From Gerris lacustris (lineage: Eukaryota; Arthropoda; Insecta; Hemiptera; Gerridae): a stretch of 64,000 bases of DNA. The position numbers and the translations under genes were made by a program. Each line of letters opens with the position of its first letter. The stretch's first letter is position 1. The notes beneath the pieces were generated by a model. That model was given only the letters and a program-made list of their open reading frames with translations. It was not told the DNA's origin and did no database searches. The DNA lies in NCBI GenBank assembly GCA_951217055.1, contig OX578278.1, positions 30,145,105-30,209,104 on the forward strand, in the 5' to 3' direction. Below, piece by piece: positions 1 through 10,348 of the stretch.

Positions 1-199
1 TAAACTTGTTTCACCTAAATACGACTTTCCGTTTAGAAGCTTTAAGGTTTCAAACTCGAGGATCTTGAATTTTTTTATAGACATTAGACCTATTAAGTGT
101 TTAGTATAATATTGCAAGGTAGAAAAGGTAACTCTTAGTCGAACATTGATATATCTAGAAGTTAAGTCGATAGACAGTTTAAAACTTCGACCCAAGATC

Positions 200-312
200 G
201 ATTTATCCACGCACATTCTCTCGGCGTTCTAACAGTACTTGGATGGGTGACCACATAGATTTTGGTTCAATTTCCGGACCGGGCCCTCAGCCCAATTTCA
301 ACCCAGGACCCA
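200..312 (+). mobile_element. 5S/tRNA chimeric SINE, partial copy 1
   Basis: Positions 233-252 carry a 5S rRNA box-C-like stretch (GTACTTGGATGGGTGACC), followed at 264-275 by a tRNA B-box-like GGTTCAATTTCC and then GGACCGGGCCC. The downstream part (CCCAATTTCAACCCAG) matches the body of the full-length copy at 50 kb. The 5' part is degraded. The order 5S-like segment, B box, body is the same as in the copies at 22.9 and 24.5 kb. Confidence 0.7.
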
Positions 313-669
313 GAATTGCTTGAAATTGGGAACTTCTCAAAAGAGTTAGCTCTACCAGAGTTCGAGTTCATCCATGGTCAACCCTCTTGGTTCGATAAAC
401 TATAGAAATATAGATCTAAAAAAACAAATGGAATAACCACAAGTTTCCATTATGATGTGATTAAACTTTCTTTCCTGGAAATTTTTAGCTTAGAAAGTTG
501 AAGCAAAAACCAATCCAACTCACATTACTTATATTATTATTGAACAAGCAAAAAAACAAAATTCATTCCACTCCCTACAATATCTTTATTTGTTGTTTCC
601 TTCGTTTTCTCAGTTTCTTTCTGAGAATTCTATGCTAATGTAATTATGACAGAATTATTCAGCCGTTAC

Positions 670-697
670 AGGAAACAGGAGCTAACTCCTGTTTCCT
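670..697. repeat. perfect 12-bp hairpin, 4-nt loop
   Basis: The arm AGGAAACAGGAG (670-681) and its exact reverse complement (686-697) flank the loop CTAA. There is no T-run or gene around it, so it is not a terminator-like feature. Confidence 0.85.
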
Positions 698-1442
698 AGT
701 TGCAATCGAATCTAGATCTTGGTTGTGATAATTAACTTTCGAAGCATCAGCTGTGAAGGTATCTATTCAAATTATAGGTGTTCGCCGAGTATTGAATCTT
801 CTGATGTCATTGTTAAAGTTTGTTTTTTTAAATCGAGCATTGGTTTATTTTGTAAGCTTCAGTCTACCCTGGTGAGGGTGATCTCGCAGTCCATTTTACG
901 AGTTATTAAGTTTCCGATTTTCGAGGTGTTTATAATGACCGGTTATAATTAAAGTGAAACGCGGTTTGGGAATAATTAAAGCGTGTAAAATCCGATATGT
1001 GTCCGTTTAAATTGTGTGGCTTCTACACAAAGACGGGATTAGTGCCTAGATCCATTGGTGTGAGAAAGGCTATCAGTCGGTCTAATTTACCGAGGGATGC
1101 GGACTATTGAAGGTATTATTGGTCCGTGTCTTGGGCGTATACGGGCCGGATGCTAGCCGGCTAGGTGTGTATAGCCTTAATTAACATGAGTTCTCGCTTT
1201 GTCCGACATGTAAACTGCCTTAACTCCCATCCTAATATCAAGCCGGAGCATCCTGATCGATAAGCCGGTACCCTAGGACAACGCGATCGGCTCGTCCGTA
1301 TTAACTGCCATTATCATAATAATACCTTATTATTATTACATTAGCAAGGCTATAATGCGCAATATCCCCTCCATTATCCGCTGCTTAATATTTCATCGTA
1401 ATAAGCATTCAGGTTTTTTTTTTAATGTCGCATAATTCAACT

Positions 1443-1468
1443 AAAATATGTACATGCGTACATATTTT
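1443..1468. repeat. perfect 11-bp hairpin
   Basis: AAAATATGTAC (1443-1453) and its reverse complement (1458-1468) flank the loop ATGC. AT-rich arms make chance origin more likely than for the other hairpins. Confidence 0.7.
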
Positions 1469-2557
1469 TATCCTCTTCCATTGTCACAAATAAAATATCT
1501 CTTATTTTTTCCACCAATTAAAGTATTAAAGAATAAAAAATATACAAGCGTCGATACATAAACAAATATGTTCATCTCTTTATATAAATGTAAATATAAA
1601 TGTACATAAATAAAAGCAAAATAACACTCAATCACTCACTTTGTTAGATTTTCATGAAAATCCTGACAGGGCTATATAACTAAGCAAATTTAACATAAAG
1701 AAGAAAAATAAATAAATATATAAAATTAAATATTAAATCAAAAAATTGCTTAAGTCCGATTAACTACAGGAAATTTATCATTTATAGATTTTTATTTTAT
1801 TATTATCGAGTTATTTATTGGCATAAGACACAAAATGTTGTGTATACCGGAGCCACATTGTTATTTTGTCTTATATAATTGTTTTGATAATTTGTAAAGG
1901 ATTGGAGGTTTTACTAGTGTTGGGGGGTTATATTTTGTAATTTCATTATATGTATAAATCGTGTAGAAGGATCCTTTAAGGGTAAGAATAAAAAGATTAC
2001 TAACACTGCTTCATAATGTGTGGCAATGTTTCGGCTTCTCAAGCCATTTTCGAGCCTAAAACAGATTGTTTATTGTAAGAAAATAACATACAGCACTAAC
2101 TTCAAAAATAGTAAAACCTTACAGAATTTCTCTGGTAATTACCTCTATGTAAGATTACTAAAATGAGCTGAAGAGTTGTGTGTTAAAAAAGAAGTCGTGA
2201 CTTAATGAGAACTGTTAGTTCACCACGTCAATTTCCTATAAAACATTAGTAATGAAAATTAAACAACTCAGCAAGGTATAAATCATGTTAGAAGTTTTAC
2301 TTTAAGTGACGTTTCAAAAGGTAATAATAAGACATAATGAGTCAGTTTAACATGAGTAACATAAGTGACCTAAGTGGAACTGATAAAATTATCACTACTC
2401 ATTAAAAATGCGAGAAAACAGGCGTACATCATGCACAAAAAAATATTCAATAACATTAATAACAATAAACTAAAAAACAACTCTTATCACAGCAATTAAT
2501 TAACAATTGGTAACAATTAAAAAAAAAGTGTATATTTCTGTCATATCAAAAAACCAT

Positions 2558-2609
2558 GTCCTGTTATCAATAGCATTGATAAGTCCTTATCAATGCTATT
2601 GATAAGGAC
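2558..2609. repeat. near-perfect 24-bp hairpin
   Basis: The arm ending in AATAGCATTGATAAG (2558-2583) faces its reverse complement (2586-2609) across a 2-base loop. The only irregularity is a 2-base bulge near the foot. It looks like a short inverted duplication. Confidence 0.85.
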
Positions 2610-4453
2610 AACAACAAGCGAGCGAACATTATTTTTCTATTGGTGATGAATGGAGTCAATTGATTAGGAGTCGTATTTAAACTCTGTTTCTATTCACACT
2701 CTTTCTCTTTCACTTTTACTCTCTCATTGAAACATAACATCGAATGGACACGGAAGATGACCATTCGATTACATGTTCAAATGGACCTGAAAATGACCCT
2801 TATATGTTTTAAGCTCACTTGGTAATAATAAAGTTACCTCCGGAGGAGTTTTTTTTCCTTAATCTTAATTAACATTATATACTATTAACCAAGTTGAAAT
2901 AATGTTTAGTTTACTGGTGGTGATGAACTAAAATGGTTAATAGCAATTTTGTTTTAAATATACATGTGAGCGTGACAAGTAAATATAGCAACTTATTATT
3001 AGGTGTTATTTATTGTGAGGCCGTAGAAGTCAACGGGCAGTTTAATAAACTGTTAGTATGCGTTTTATAGTTGTTGCTATAAGAAATGTAGATACAATTT
3101 GAAATGTATTTACTTTCTTTAATCAAATTGTGTAGTTGGAAGACATTTATAATTCATAACAAAACTGGTGTTTGTTTATTCTTGAAGGAGTTTGGAATGT
3201 TTTGATTGTTGGGTTGGCGACCTTTCAAGTCGACTCTTATTGAAATCTAATTGAACCATAGTCAAACCATTGCAGAAGTTTGTGTACTTTACTCGGTCGT
3301 TCTAAAGTTGGAAGTGATTTTACCTGTTAGTCTAGAAGTACTTGGAACCGGATCCCATTCTAAACGAGTACTTTCAAGTCTGTCTTGAATTGTAGAGGAG
3401 CAAGAGGTGTCCCTTTGAGAATAGAATAGATTAGAGTGGTGAAGGGGTATTTAGCTGCGAGGGGCTATTGCAGGTTCCAGTTACTTGGCTAGAGACTCTC
3501 TACAGCCGACAGCTAAATCCCGAGTTGCTTTAAGGACCCCCTGACCTTACTGTTTACCGGAGTGGAATAATGCCGAGTTACAACCTCGGAATACATCCAC
3601 CGTACTTACTTAGTGGACCCCACACTACAATAAGCTTCGATTTTATACTGGAGAGGGTCCGTCCAGAAGTGACGTACTGCTAGCAATCCTGGATACTAAG
3701 ACGTGATTTATCTTCTATCCAGGAGGATTAGGATGTCGGAGTGACTGCACCCAAGGGGACGTCCCTAACTAGACGCTTCCTTCACCTGTTGTATTCCTAC
3801 TTCCTACTCACCTTGGGACCGACCCACATCCATCTCAATCTCAATCCTACCAACCTAACTCAAATATTAATAAAACTACCAATCAATTTTAGAAAACCAA
3901 ATGGAAAACTAGCAAATTTTAAATCACATCGTACAAATAAATTTATAAAAATATTTCAGTTTAGATCAAACTTGAAGTAGTCTAACAATAAAAGGGAAGT
4001 CTGTGCTAAATAAAGTAAAATCCTGGAATGTTCTGCGCTTCCACTCCCGCCTATCAAGACCTCGCCTGAAAATAAAATCGTGGAGGCCTATTGGCAAGCA
4101 AGGCGTCAAATGACAGAGATGTCAAGGACGGGCGTTGGCTGAACCAACTAACTATAAAGTAAAATAATGACAGCTTTGTTTACAATATTTAACAGGTGTT
4201 TGGAAACTCTGATAATGTCACTGACAGTTTCCTGCCTTATTTGGTTTCCAATCCTGCAGTCCGTTTTATTCTGTCCTATGTAGTTCTGCATTCCGTCTTA
4301 TTCAGTGCCCTAGTCTTGTAGTCTGTTTTCCGTTTAATTTACCAGTATAAACCAGGTTAACTTTCTGAATCATGTCAATTGATATTGCATTTGAAAGTGT
4401 GTTTTATTATTGTTTGGATATAATTCTTTGGCCGGTATTTTATATTGTTTTCT

Positions 4454-4466
4454 TACTATACCTATA
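4454..4466. repeat. LINE target-site duplication, left copy
   Basis: TACTATACCTATA occurs here and again, identical, at 8354-8366. The two copies bracket the LINE and fix its ends. Confidence 0.92.
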
Positions 4467-4467
4467 A

Positions 4468-5418
4468 ATGACCATGGAAGAAAAGATTGACTACATTTTT
4501 AAGAAGATGAGTATGCTAGAAAATCTACAATCAGACGTAAAAATGTTAAAAGAAAACCTAGATAAGAATGTAGAAGAAATCAAGCAAAGAGTAGAAGATT
4601 TAACTGAAGACGTAAGAGGCTGCAGAGAAGAAACTAAAGAGCTAAAAGTAAACCGGAGGTCGAATTTAGTTATATTCGGTCTCACGAATTACAACAAAAA
4701 CGAATTTATTGATGAAATAGTTACAATTCTGAAAGAAATAGGCATCGACGCTAGGAGATATGACATAGTCAATGTCAGGCCAGTTGGATCTCACAACTCT
4801 AACTCTTATGACACAAATGTAATTACGTTAGGCTCACACTTCCTGAAAAATGATATACTACGTAACAAATATAAGCTTGATGACAGTGAAGCCTATCGAA
4901 ACATTCGAATTAAAGAGGATCTGCCTCTCGAGATAAGAGAAAAGAGGATCGAACTAAACGAATATAAGAAACTACTAAAGAATAAAGGCCACAAAGTGTT
5001 AATAAAGTACGACAAACTTATGGTCGATAGTAAAATGGTTACTCTAGAAGAATTGAGAGAAGATGAAGGACCTGTCCGGAACACCAAAAGGCCAAGAAGC
5101 AATGAAGTTTCACCAGCCGAAAATGCTAAGAAGAAAGTGCCCGAGGCTAGAAAAAGAGGTAGAGGAAGAGGCCGTGGACACAGTAGTACTAATGTAATAA
5201 GCGAAATATCGACACGAGCAAGGTACGGCAATCTAGATCACTTTATAATGAACAAACCTGAATTATGTCAAAAAGAATTAGCCAGCACTAGTGGAAGGAC
5301 AGTGGACAGGAACAGTGAGGCAGAGCAAGCTACCAGTATGGTGCAGTGCAAAGAAAAAGAGATCATCTTGGACAATGGTAAAAACAACGGAACAAAAGAA
5401 GAAGAAGTGAAAGAATAG
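4468..5418 (+). CDS. LINE ORF1, coiled-coil basic protein
   Basis: The protein is 316 residues. An in-frame TAA directly precedes the ATG at 4468, but a second in-frame ATG at 4474 sits in a near-ideal context (ACCATGG) and is a credible alternative start. Residues 1 to about 60 have heptad-like spacing with many Lys/Glu, suggesting a coiled coil. From about 65 a conserved-looking region begins with RRSNLVIFGL, as in ORF1 proteins of several animal LINEs. The C-terminal third is basic, with a KRPRSNE stretch and an Arg-Gly cluster (RKRGRGRGRG, about residues 228-237) suited to RNA binding or nuclear import. The expected role is nucleic-acid chaperone in the retrotransposition particle; this is inferred from other LINEs. 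It ends at a single TAG directly continuous with ORF2 in the same frame. Confidence 0.9.
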   Translation: MTMEEKIDYIFKKMSMLENLQSDVKMLKENLDKNVEEIKQRVEDLTEDVRGCREETKELKVNRRSNLVIFGLTNYNKNEFIDEIVTILKEIGIDARRYDIVNVRPVGSHNSNSYDTNVITLGSHFLKNDILRNKYKLDDSEAYRNIRIKEDLPLEIREKRIELNEYKKLLKNKGHKVLIKYDKLMVDSKMVTLEELREDEGPVRNTKRPRSNEVSPAENAKKKVPEARKRGRGRGRGHSSTNVISEISTRARYGNLDHFIMNKPELCQKELASTSGRTVDRNSEAEQATSMVQCKEKEIILDNGKNNGTKEEEVKE

Positions 5419-5424
5419 CAATTA
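5416..5424 (+). promoter_or_regulatory. candidate stop-codon readthrough signal, UAG CAA UUA
   Basis: The ORF1 stop is followed by CAA UUA, an exact fit to the UAG-CAR-YYA leaky-termination context known from tobacco mosaic virus. The frame stays open on both sides, and no in-frame AUG exists between this stop and the endonuclease start. Readthrough would give an ORF1-ORF2 fusion. Function is inferred; the TAG could also be a simple CAG-to-TAG mutation in a once-continuous frame. Confidence 0.5.
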
Positions 5425-8253
5425 AGGAGGAGAAAGAAAAAAAGGAAAAAGAAGATAATAATAGGCACGTTCAATTGTAGAACTCTTCAATCAGATGATA
5501 GATTAGTAGAATTCGAATATGCTATTGAGAGAAAAGAACTAGACATCATAGGCCTTGCCGAAGTGAGACGGAACTATGAAGCTTTTACAGATCTTAAAGG
5601 AGGGTTAACCCTACTACACTCGAAGGCTGAGAAAGGAAACCTTGGTGTGGGTTTCTTAGTCTCTTACAAGGTTAAGAAGAACATTATAGACTTTAAGCCG
5701 ATAAACGAGAGACTAGCTATGTTAAGTATCAAGTTTGGTAATAACAAATTAGCCTTTGTGCAAGTCCATGCACCTACCAGAGACTGTCCAGATGAAGACT
5801 TAGAGCACTTCTACAACAAACTAAATGCTGAATACGAGGAAGCTAGAAAGAAATATAGCAAAGTAATTATCATGGGCGACATGAATGCGAGAGTCGGCGT
5901 TCGAGAAATGAACGAAGAGGAAATAGTGGGGCCACACGGGGTAGGAAGTCGAAACAATAGAGGAGAAACTCTTATAGAGTTTGCTAACAGCAAACAGATT
6001 AAAGTAATAAACACCTACTTCGAAGGAACGCTAGAGGACAAATGGACTTGGTGCTCACCCAGAGGTCACAAGTTTGAGATAGACTTTATGTTATCAAGCG
6101 ATATAAACATGTTTAAAAGACTATTTGTGGAAAAAGAGTTAAAATTCAGCTCGGATCACAGATTGATAATTGCGCAGCTAGAGATAGACCCAAGAAAATA
6201 CTATATTAGACAAAAGGAACCCAAGAAGAAATTAACAATAAAAGGAAATAAAACAGAATACAGCCGATATTTATCAGAAATGTTTGAAAATAATAATATA
6301 AATGATAAAGACAAAATAGAAGTAATTTATAACAAAATACTTAACAATATTTTGGAAGCAGTGGAAAAAGATAAGGCTACAAATATAGAAGACAAGAGGA
6401 AAAGAAGCAAGAAGCTGTCTAAAGAAACAATTAAGCTAATAGAAGAAAGGGAAAATATCAACAGAATAATAGATAAGACAGAAGATATTAAAAGGAAACA
6501 CACTCTAATTAGGAAAGAAGTTAGAAAGAAAATAAAAGAAGACATCAAGAAGTATGAAGAGGAGACCATAAACAATATTATGAATGAATACGGGTCTACA
6601 AAAAGGGTGGCAAAAGAACTTTCAAAGGTTGACAAACAGTGGATGCATAAGCTGGAAACAACGAAAGGTATAATAACACGAAGAAAACTAATTCTAGAAG
6701 AAGCAACTGACTTCTACAAAAGTATTTACAAAGGTGAAGAGGTAAGTGTAGATGATAAAAGTGAGGCTAGTGAAAATGAACCTGAAATACTGAAAGAAGA
6801 AATAAGAGCTGGCATTAAGAAACTAAAGACCAACAAAGCCCCAGGAGATGATAACATATGTAATGAATTGCTTATATACGGAATGGATGCCTTGATAAAC
6901 CCATTGCACGCTCTATTTAATAAGATGCTCAGAGAGAGGAAGGTACCCCACAAATGGAAAGTAAGCAAAATAATACTCATACATAAAAAAGGAAACAAGG
7001 AACTGATCAATAATTATAGGCCGATCAGCCTAACTTCAGTATTTTACAAACTTTTCACCGGTATACTACAAAAAAGAATGATTAAAGACATATACGAGTC
7101 ACACTCAGTAGAACAAGCAGGATTTCGCCCAGGATTTTCGACCAACGACCATCTTCAAACAGTGAGACAGATATTAGAGAAATGTAATGAATATAATGTG
7201 CCTATATTGATGTGCTTTATCGATTTCAACAAAGCATTCGATTCATTAAAACATAGTGAGATATGGATTGCGCTCAAAGAAGCTGGAATAAAAGAAGCAT
7301 ATATACAAACGATAAAAGAAATCTATAAAAATAGCGAAGCATACATAGCCCTAGAAAAAGATGGTGAGAGGTTCAAAATAGAGAGAGGCGTAAAACAAGG
7401 ATGCCCGCTTTCATCCATTATTTTTAATTGTGTGCTAGAAAAAGCTTTTAGAGAGATAATATGGAGCGAAGTAGGTATTGATGTTCATGGCCGTAAGCTG
7501 AGCAACCTAAGGTTTGCAGACGATGTTCTTCTGTTTTCTACAAACGAAATTGAAATGAAAGGCATGGTAAACAATTTGATAAAAACATGCAGAAAATATG
7601 GACTGGTAGTAAACTGGACAAAATCCAAATTAATGTCAAATATAAGCCAAGATGCATTAGAGATGGAAGAAGGTGTGATAGACAATGTCGAGGAATATAT
7701 CTATCTTGGTCAGCTGATCTCTCTGCACGACTCAATGAATAGTGAGATAAAAAGAAGGATTAAAATAGGATGGAGAAAATTCTGGCATCTTAAGAAAATC
7801 TTTAAAGGCTGTGTATCTGAAAACATCAAAGTAAGAACCTTGCAAAGCTGCATTTTCCCAGCTATCCTCTATGGAAGTCAGACTTGGGCCTTAACCCAAA
7901 AATTGGACGAGAAGCTAGTTTCCGCGCAATGCCAGATGATAAGAGCTATGACTGGCATAAGCAAGATGGAGAAAATAAAGAATAAAGAGTTAATAAGAAC
8001 ATACGGAGGGAGAAGTCTAATGAAAGAAGGCCACAAGATAAAATGGAGATGGGCTGGACACGTGTACAGAATGGACACGGAAAGATGGACTCGAATAGCC
8101 ACAGAATGGACTCCATATGGATGGACTAGGAACAGAGGAAGACCGGCAAGAAGATGGGCAGATGAATTTTCAGAAAGAATAGGAAAGTTATGGCATAGGG
8201 CCACTGCAAATAGGCAAAGCTGGAAACAGGCAGTACAATTTCAAATAAGATAG
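5419..8253 (+). CDS. LINE ORF2, endonuclease-reverse transcriptase
   Basis: The open frame runs from the codon after the ORF1 stop to TAG at 8251-8253, 944 sense codons. It opens with a Lys/Arg-rich linker, then an apurinic-type endonuclease: IGTFNCRTL (from 5461), the catalytic-Glu segment IIGLAEVRR (to about 5568), MGDMNARVG (about 5875), EIDFML and the SSDHR motif. After a Lys/Glu-rich helical linker comes the reverse transcriptase: NKAPGDDN, the HKKGN and NNYRPISL fingers, QAGFRPGFST, motif A CFIDFNKAFD, KQGCPLSS and the catalytic FADD (about 7514). The thumb and C-terminus hold LYGSQTWAL, KWRWAGHVYRM and RGRPARRW. It nicks target DNA and reverse-transcribes the element RNA in place. A GTG at 5563 gives an open frame too, but that start would cut off the endonuclease N-terminus; the first in-frame ATG lies well inside that domain. 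No lesion was seen. Confidence 0.93.
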   Translation, partial: QLRRRKKKRKKKIIIGTFNCRTLQSDDRLVEFEYAIERKELDIIGLAEVRRNYEAFTDLKGGLTLLHSKAEKGNLGVGFLVSYKVKKNIIDFKPINERLAMLSIKFGNNKLAFVQVHAPTRDCPDEDLEHFYNKLNAEYEEARKKYSKVIIMGDMNARVGVREMNEEEIVGPHGVGSRNNRGETLIEFANSKQIKVINTYFEGTLEDKWTWCSPRGHKFEIDFMLSSDINMFKRLFVEKELKFSSDHRLIIAQLEIDPRKYYIRQKEPKKKLTIKGNKTEYSRYLSEMFENNNINDKDKIEVIYNKILNNILEAVEKDKATNIEDKRKRSKKLSKETIKLIEERENINRIIDKTEDIKRKHTLIRKEVRKKIKEDIKKYEEETINNIMNEYGSTKRVAKELSKVDKQWMHKLETTKGIITRRKLILEEATDFYKSIYKGEEVSVDDKSEASENEPEILKEEIRAGIKKLKTNKAPGDDNICNELLIYGMDALINPLHALFNKMLRERKVPHKWKVSKIILIHKKGNKELINNYRPISLTSVFYKLFTGILQKRMIKDIYESHSVEQAGFRPGFSTNDHLQTVRQILEKCNEYNVPILMCFIDFNKAFDSLKHSEIWIALKEAGIKEAYIQTIKEIYKNSEAYIALEKDGERFKIERGVKQGCPLSSIIFNCVLEKAFREIIWSEVGIDVHGRKLSNLRFADDVLLFSTNEIEMKGMVNNLIKTCRKYGLVVNWTKSKLMSNISQDALEMEEGVIDNVEEYIYLGQLISLHDSMNSEIKRRIKIGWRKFWHLKKIFKGCVSENIKVRTLQSCIFPAILYGSQTWALTQKLDEKLVSAQCQMIRAMTGISKMEKIKNKELIRTYGGRSLMKEGHKIKWRWAGHVYRMDTERWTRIATEWTPYGWTRNRGRPARRWADEFSERIGKLWHRATANRQSWKQAVQFQIR

Positions 8254-8353
8254 CAGCACTATGCAGACGAAAACCTCACAATTACCCCTAAAAAGGGAGG
8301 CTTTTGCTTTATTAAATAAAGTGTCGATGAAGCTATAATAATAATAATAATAA
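8254..8353 (+). other. LINE 3' UTR and ATA tail
   Basis: A roughly 100-base 3' UTR with a small C4T/AGGG-type stem, an ATTAAATAAAG stretch that could serve as a polyadenylation signal, then AAGCTATA and a run of ATA repeats up to the duplication. A short UTR ending in a trinucleotide microsatellite is characteristic of RTE elements. Confidence 0.85.
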
Positions 8354-8366
8354 TACTATACCTATA
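8354..8366. repeat. LINE target-site duplication, right copy
   Basis: Identical 13-mer TACTATACCTATA to that at 4454-4466, directly after the ATA tail. Confidence 0.92.
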
Positions 8367-8847
8367 CTAGACGAAACAGTATAACATTATGAAAACGCAT
8401 ATTATTAGTCTAAGCGCTGACTTAAATCTGGATATTTTGAGTGGGAAAGTGTTTTTTAATTGGATTTGTACTATTGCTACAGGTTTACACGTATAAAATG
8501 TAAAATTTGCCATTGAAGGTTGAAATTTCAGGTTTAATTGGGTAGTAAGCAGAAAATTGACCGGCTTTCCATGCCAAAACAAATACAGATAGTCTTTCTT
8601 TATTGGAATTTCATTTTCCCCCTTCTGGTTTTAATTCTGTTCGGCAATTTCCACAGAATGTTCATTTCAATTTTCTCCTCCCCCCCCCCCTTCTTGAGCT
8701 CTCTGTTTATAATATCCTGATAATTTAAAATTCAAATTTATCTATCTCCCTCACTCCTCTAGCAGGATCTTTTTCCGCCGAAATACTAGAGCTGTGCCGG
8801 GGCAAAATATAATTAGAGCAGTTTAATTAATAAATCCTCTGGAAGGA

Positions 8848-8861
8848 GGGGGGGGGGGGGG
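8848..8861. repeat. G14 homopolymer
   Basis: Uninterrupted G run next to further G-rich sequence; potential G-quadruplex. It lies 72 bases left of a C25 run. Confidence 0.85.
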
Positions 8862-8933
8862 AGGGGTGAAGGAAAAACGTGATTAAGGCGGATGATCAAC
8901 AGGAATTGTTTTAGAGGAAAATCCTAATCCTGA

Positions 8934-8958
8934 CCCCCCCCCCCCCCCCCCCCCCCCC
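8934..8958. repeat. C25 homopolymer
   Basis: Uninterrupted run of about 25 C. Its exact length may be affected by sequencing. Together with the G14 run it could form an unusual intramolecular structure. Confidence 0.8.
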
Positions 8959-9472
8959 TGCCCACTCTTAATTAATATGATAATATGTTTATCTTCTTTG
9001 ATTATTATTGACGTAAGTAGCCTGTTTTATTTTTATTAATTGTCAGAATTTATATTTTAATTGATTATTCTTCTGCAAATGGAGAAAATGCGATTGAGGG
9101 TTTTTCGTAGTTAAAATATTATCAAATTTGATAGTTCTATTTACAGGTTTAAAATTACATAAAGTACGTTAAAAAATGAACATTTTAATCAGCCATGGCT
9201 CTGGTAGTATTCACTTGAATATTTGACATGATTTATGTTTAAGATCTTTGTTTGGCATTACGCTGTCAGGATTTATTTTTACAAACTAGGAAGAATCGAA
9301 ATCAGCATATTAGTTCAGGCCTCAAGCGTCCGCAAAAGACATTTTTTAAAAATGACTTTCTTAGACTCAAATGTATTTTGTATGGACTGCGGGATTTCAC
9401 TCGAGACTTCAGCACTTAGTTCCATAATCCTTATTATGCATGGGAACTAGGGTTTGAGAGGTGGGTAACACC

Positions 9473-9630
9473 TAAGCCACACACGTTGCGGTATATCTGA
9501 CAGGTAAACCGGAGCGTGTATGCTATTATAACTGTTCAGTAAAGTCATGAGTAATGACTGACAGCTCCTCAAAATATACCTGTAGAGGTGTATCTGTCAG
9601 GTATACCTCAACGTGTGTGGGTCGGCTTTA
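9473..9630. mobile_element. MITE-like inverted-repeat element, about 155 bp
   Basis: The left end (TAAGCCACACACGTTG, then ATCTGACAGGTA) is mirrored at the right end (TATCTGTCAGGTATACCTCA, then ACGTGTGTGGGTCGGCTT). The arms are about 35 bp with a few mismatches. There is no coding capacity and no clear target duplication beyond a possible TA/TAA. Confidence 0.65.
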
Positions 9631-10025
9631 GACACTTAGAGAAAGTGCCAGCAGGCCTTTTACCTTAGTAAAAATGGTATAGGAATATTTCTCATGACAA
9701 CAATACAGATGAACAGGACTTGTTTATGTTTCTTATACTGACGGGAGAACATGAAGTATGTTCTTTAGTGATTCATAGACTACTCCATGCTTCGAGTAAT
9801 CTGGAATACTAGGCATATCCTCCTAATAAAAATGCTTATATTAGTTCATCCCCTAATACTCATTTATAAGATGGATAACTTGAGAGCTTCTGATTTATCT
9901 TGTTCTAAAATAATATTAATCAATTATTTTCAAAATAGAGACAAATAATTTAATATAGAAGACTATTTTGAGGAGAGAAACGACCCATCTTCATAGTATT
10001 TCTTAACAATATACTTTTCTTTCAT

Positions 10026-10033
10026 TATATATA

Positions 10034-10104
<71 letters not shown>
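10026..10104. repeat. (AT)n microsatellite
   Basis: About 80 bp of alternating AT with one early TTT interruption, followed by GTGTATGTATG. It abuts the foldback element. Confidence 0.95.
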
Positions 10105-10108
<4 letters not shown>

Positions 10109-10348
10109 ATGTATGTATACAGGGTGTGGCAAAAGTTCGGCAACGGCTACTTATCTCCGTTAATGTTTGAGATATCAAACTGCGGTTTGTTGCAATCTTC
10201 ATCATGCATAAAAAACTACTTTTTTGGTGGGTACCCATTTTCCCGCCATTTTGGTTGCCGCCATATTGGATTCAACTTTAAAATTTCAAATTGGAACCCC
10301 TATACTGTGATACATAGTTGGAAAGACCTTGAAAAAAAGAAAAAAATC

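Larger units (their letters stand above)
313..4453. other. gene-free tract with short hairpins
   Basis: No convincing coding region on either strand. Open frames here are short, with no recognisable product. Two patches (about 940-1340 and 3170-3990) are richer in CpG and less AT-rich than their surroundings, without splice or coding structure I could defend. Three hairpins are listed separately. The last 450 bases before the LINE are its target sequence and show no element signature I recognise. Confidence 0.6.
4467..8353 (+). mobile_element. intact RTE-like non-LTR retrotransposon (LINE)
   Basis: The element is about 3.9 kb, flanked by an exact 13-bp duplication and ending in an ATA microsatellite tail instead of poly(A), as is typical of the RTE clade. 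It has two coding blocks in one frame: a basic, coiled-coil ORF1, then an endonuclease/reverse-transcriptase ORF2 with all catalytic motifs and no frameshift or internal stop. The left duplication abuts the ORF1 start codon, so this copy has virtually no 5' UTR. It is either 5'-truncated just ahead of ORF1 or naturally leaderless. The intact reading frames and exact duplication indicate a young insertion. Clade assignment rests on the C-terminal KWRWAGHVYRM and RGRPARRW patterns and on the 3' tail, from memory of RTE proteins. Confidence 0.93.
8367..10025. other. gene-free tract with homopolymers and one MITE
   Basis: No coding region supported. It contains a short C run (8680-8690), the G14 and C25 runs, and the inverted-repeat element at 9473-9630; otherwise AT-rich unique-looking sequence. 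Confidence 0.6.

Noticed and set aside
5563..5565. GTG as start of LINE ORF2
   Set aside because: Non-AUG start would remove the endonuclease N-terminus (IGTFNCRTL, IIGLAE) that is clearly in frame upstream.
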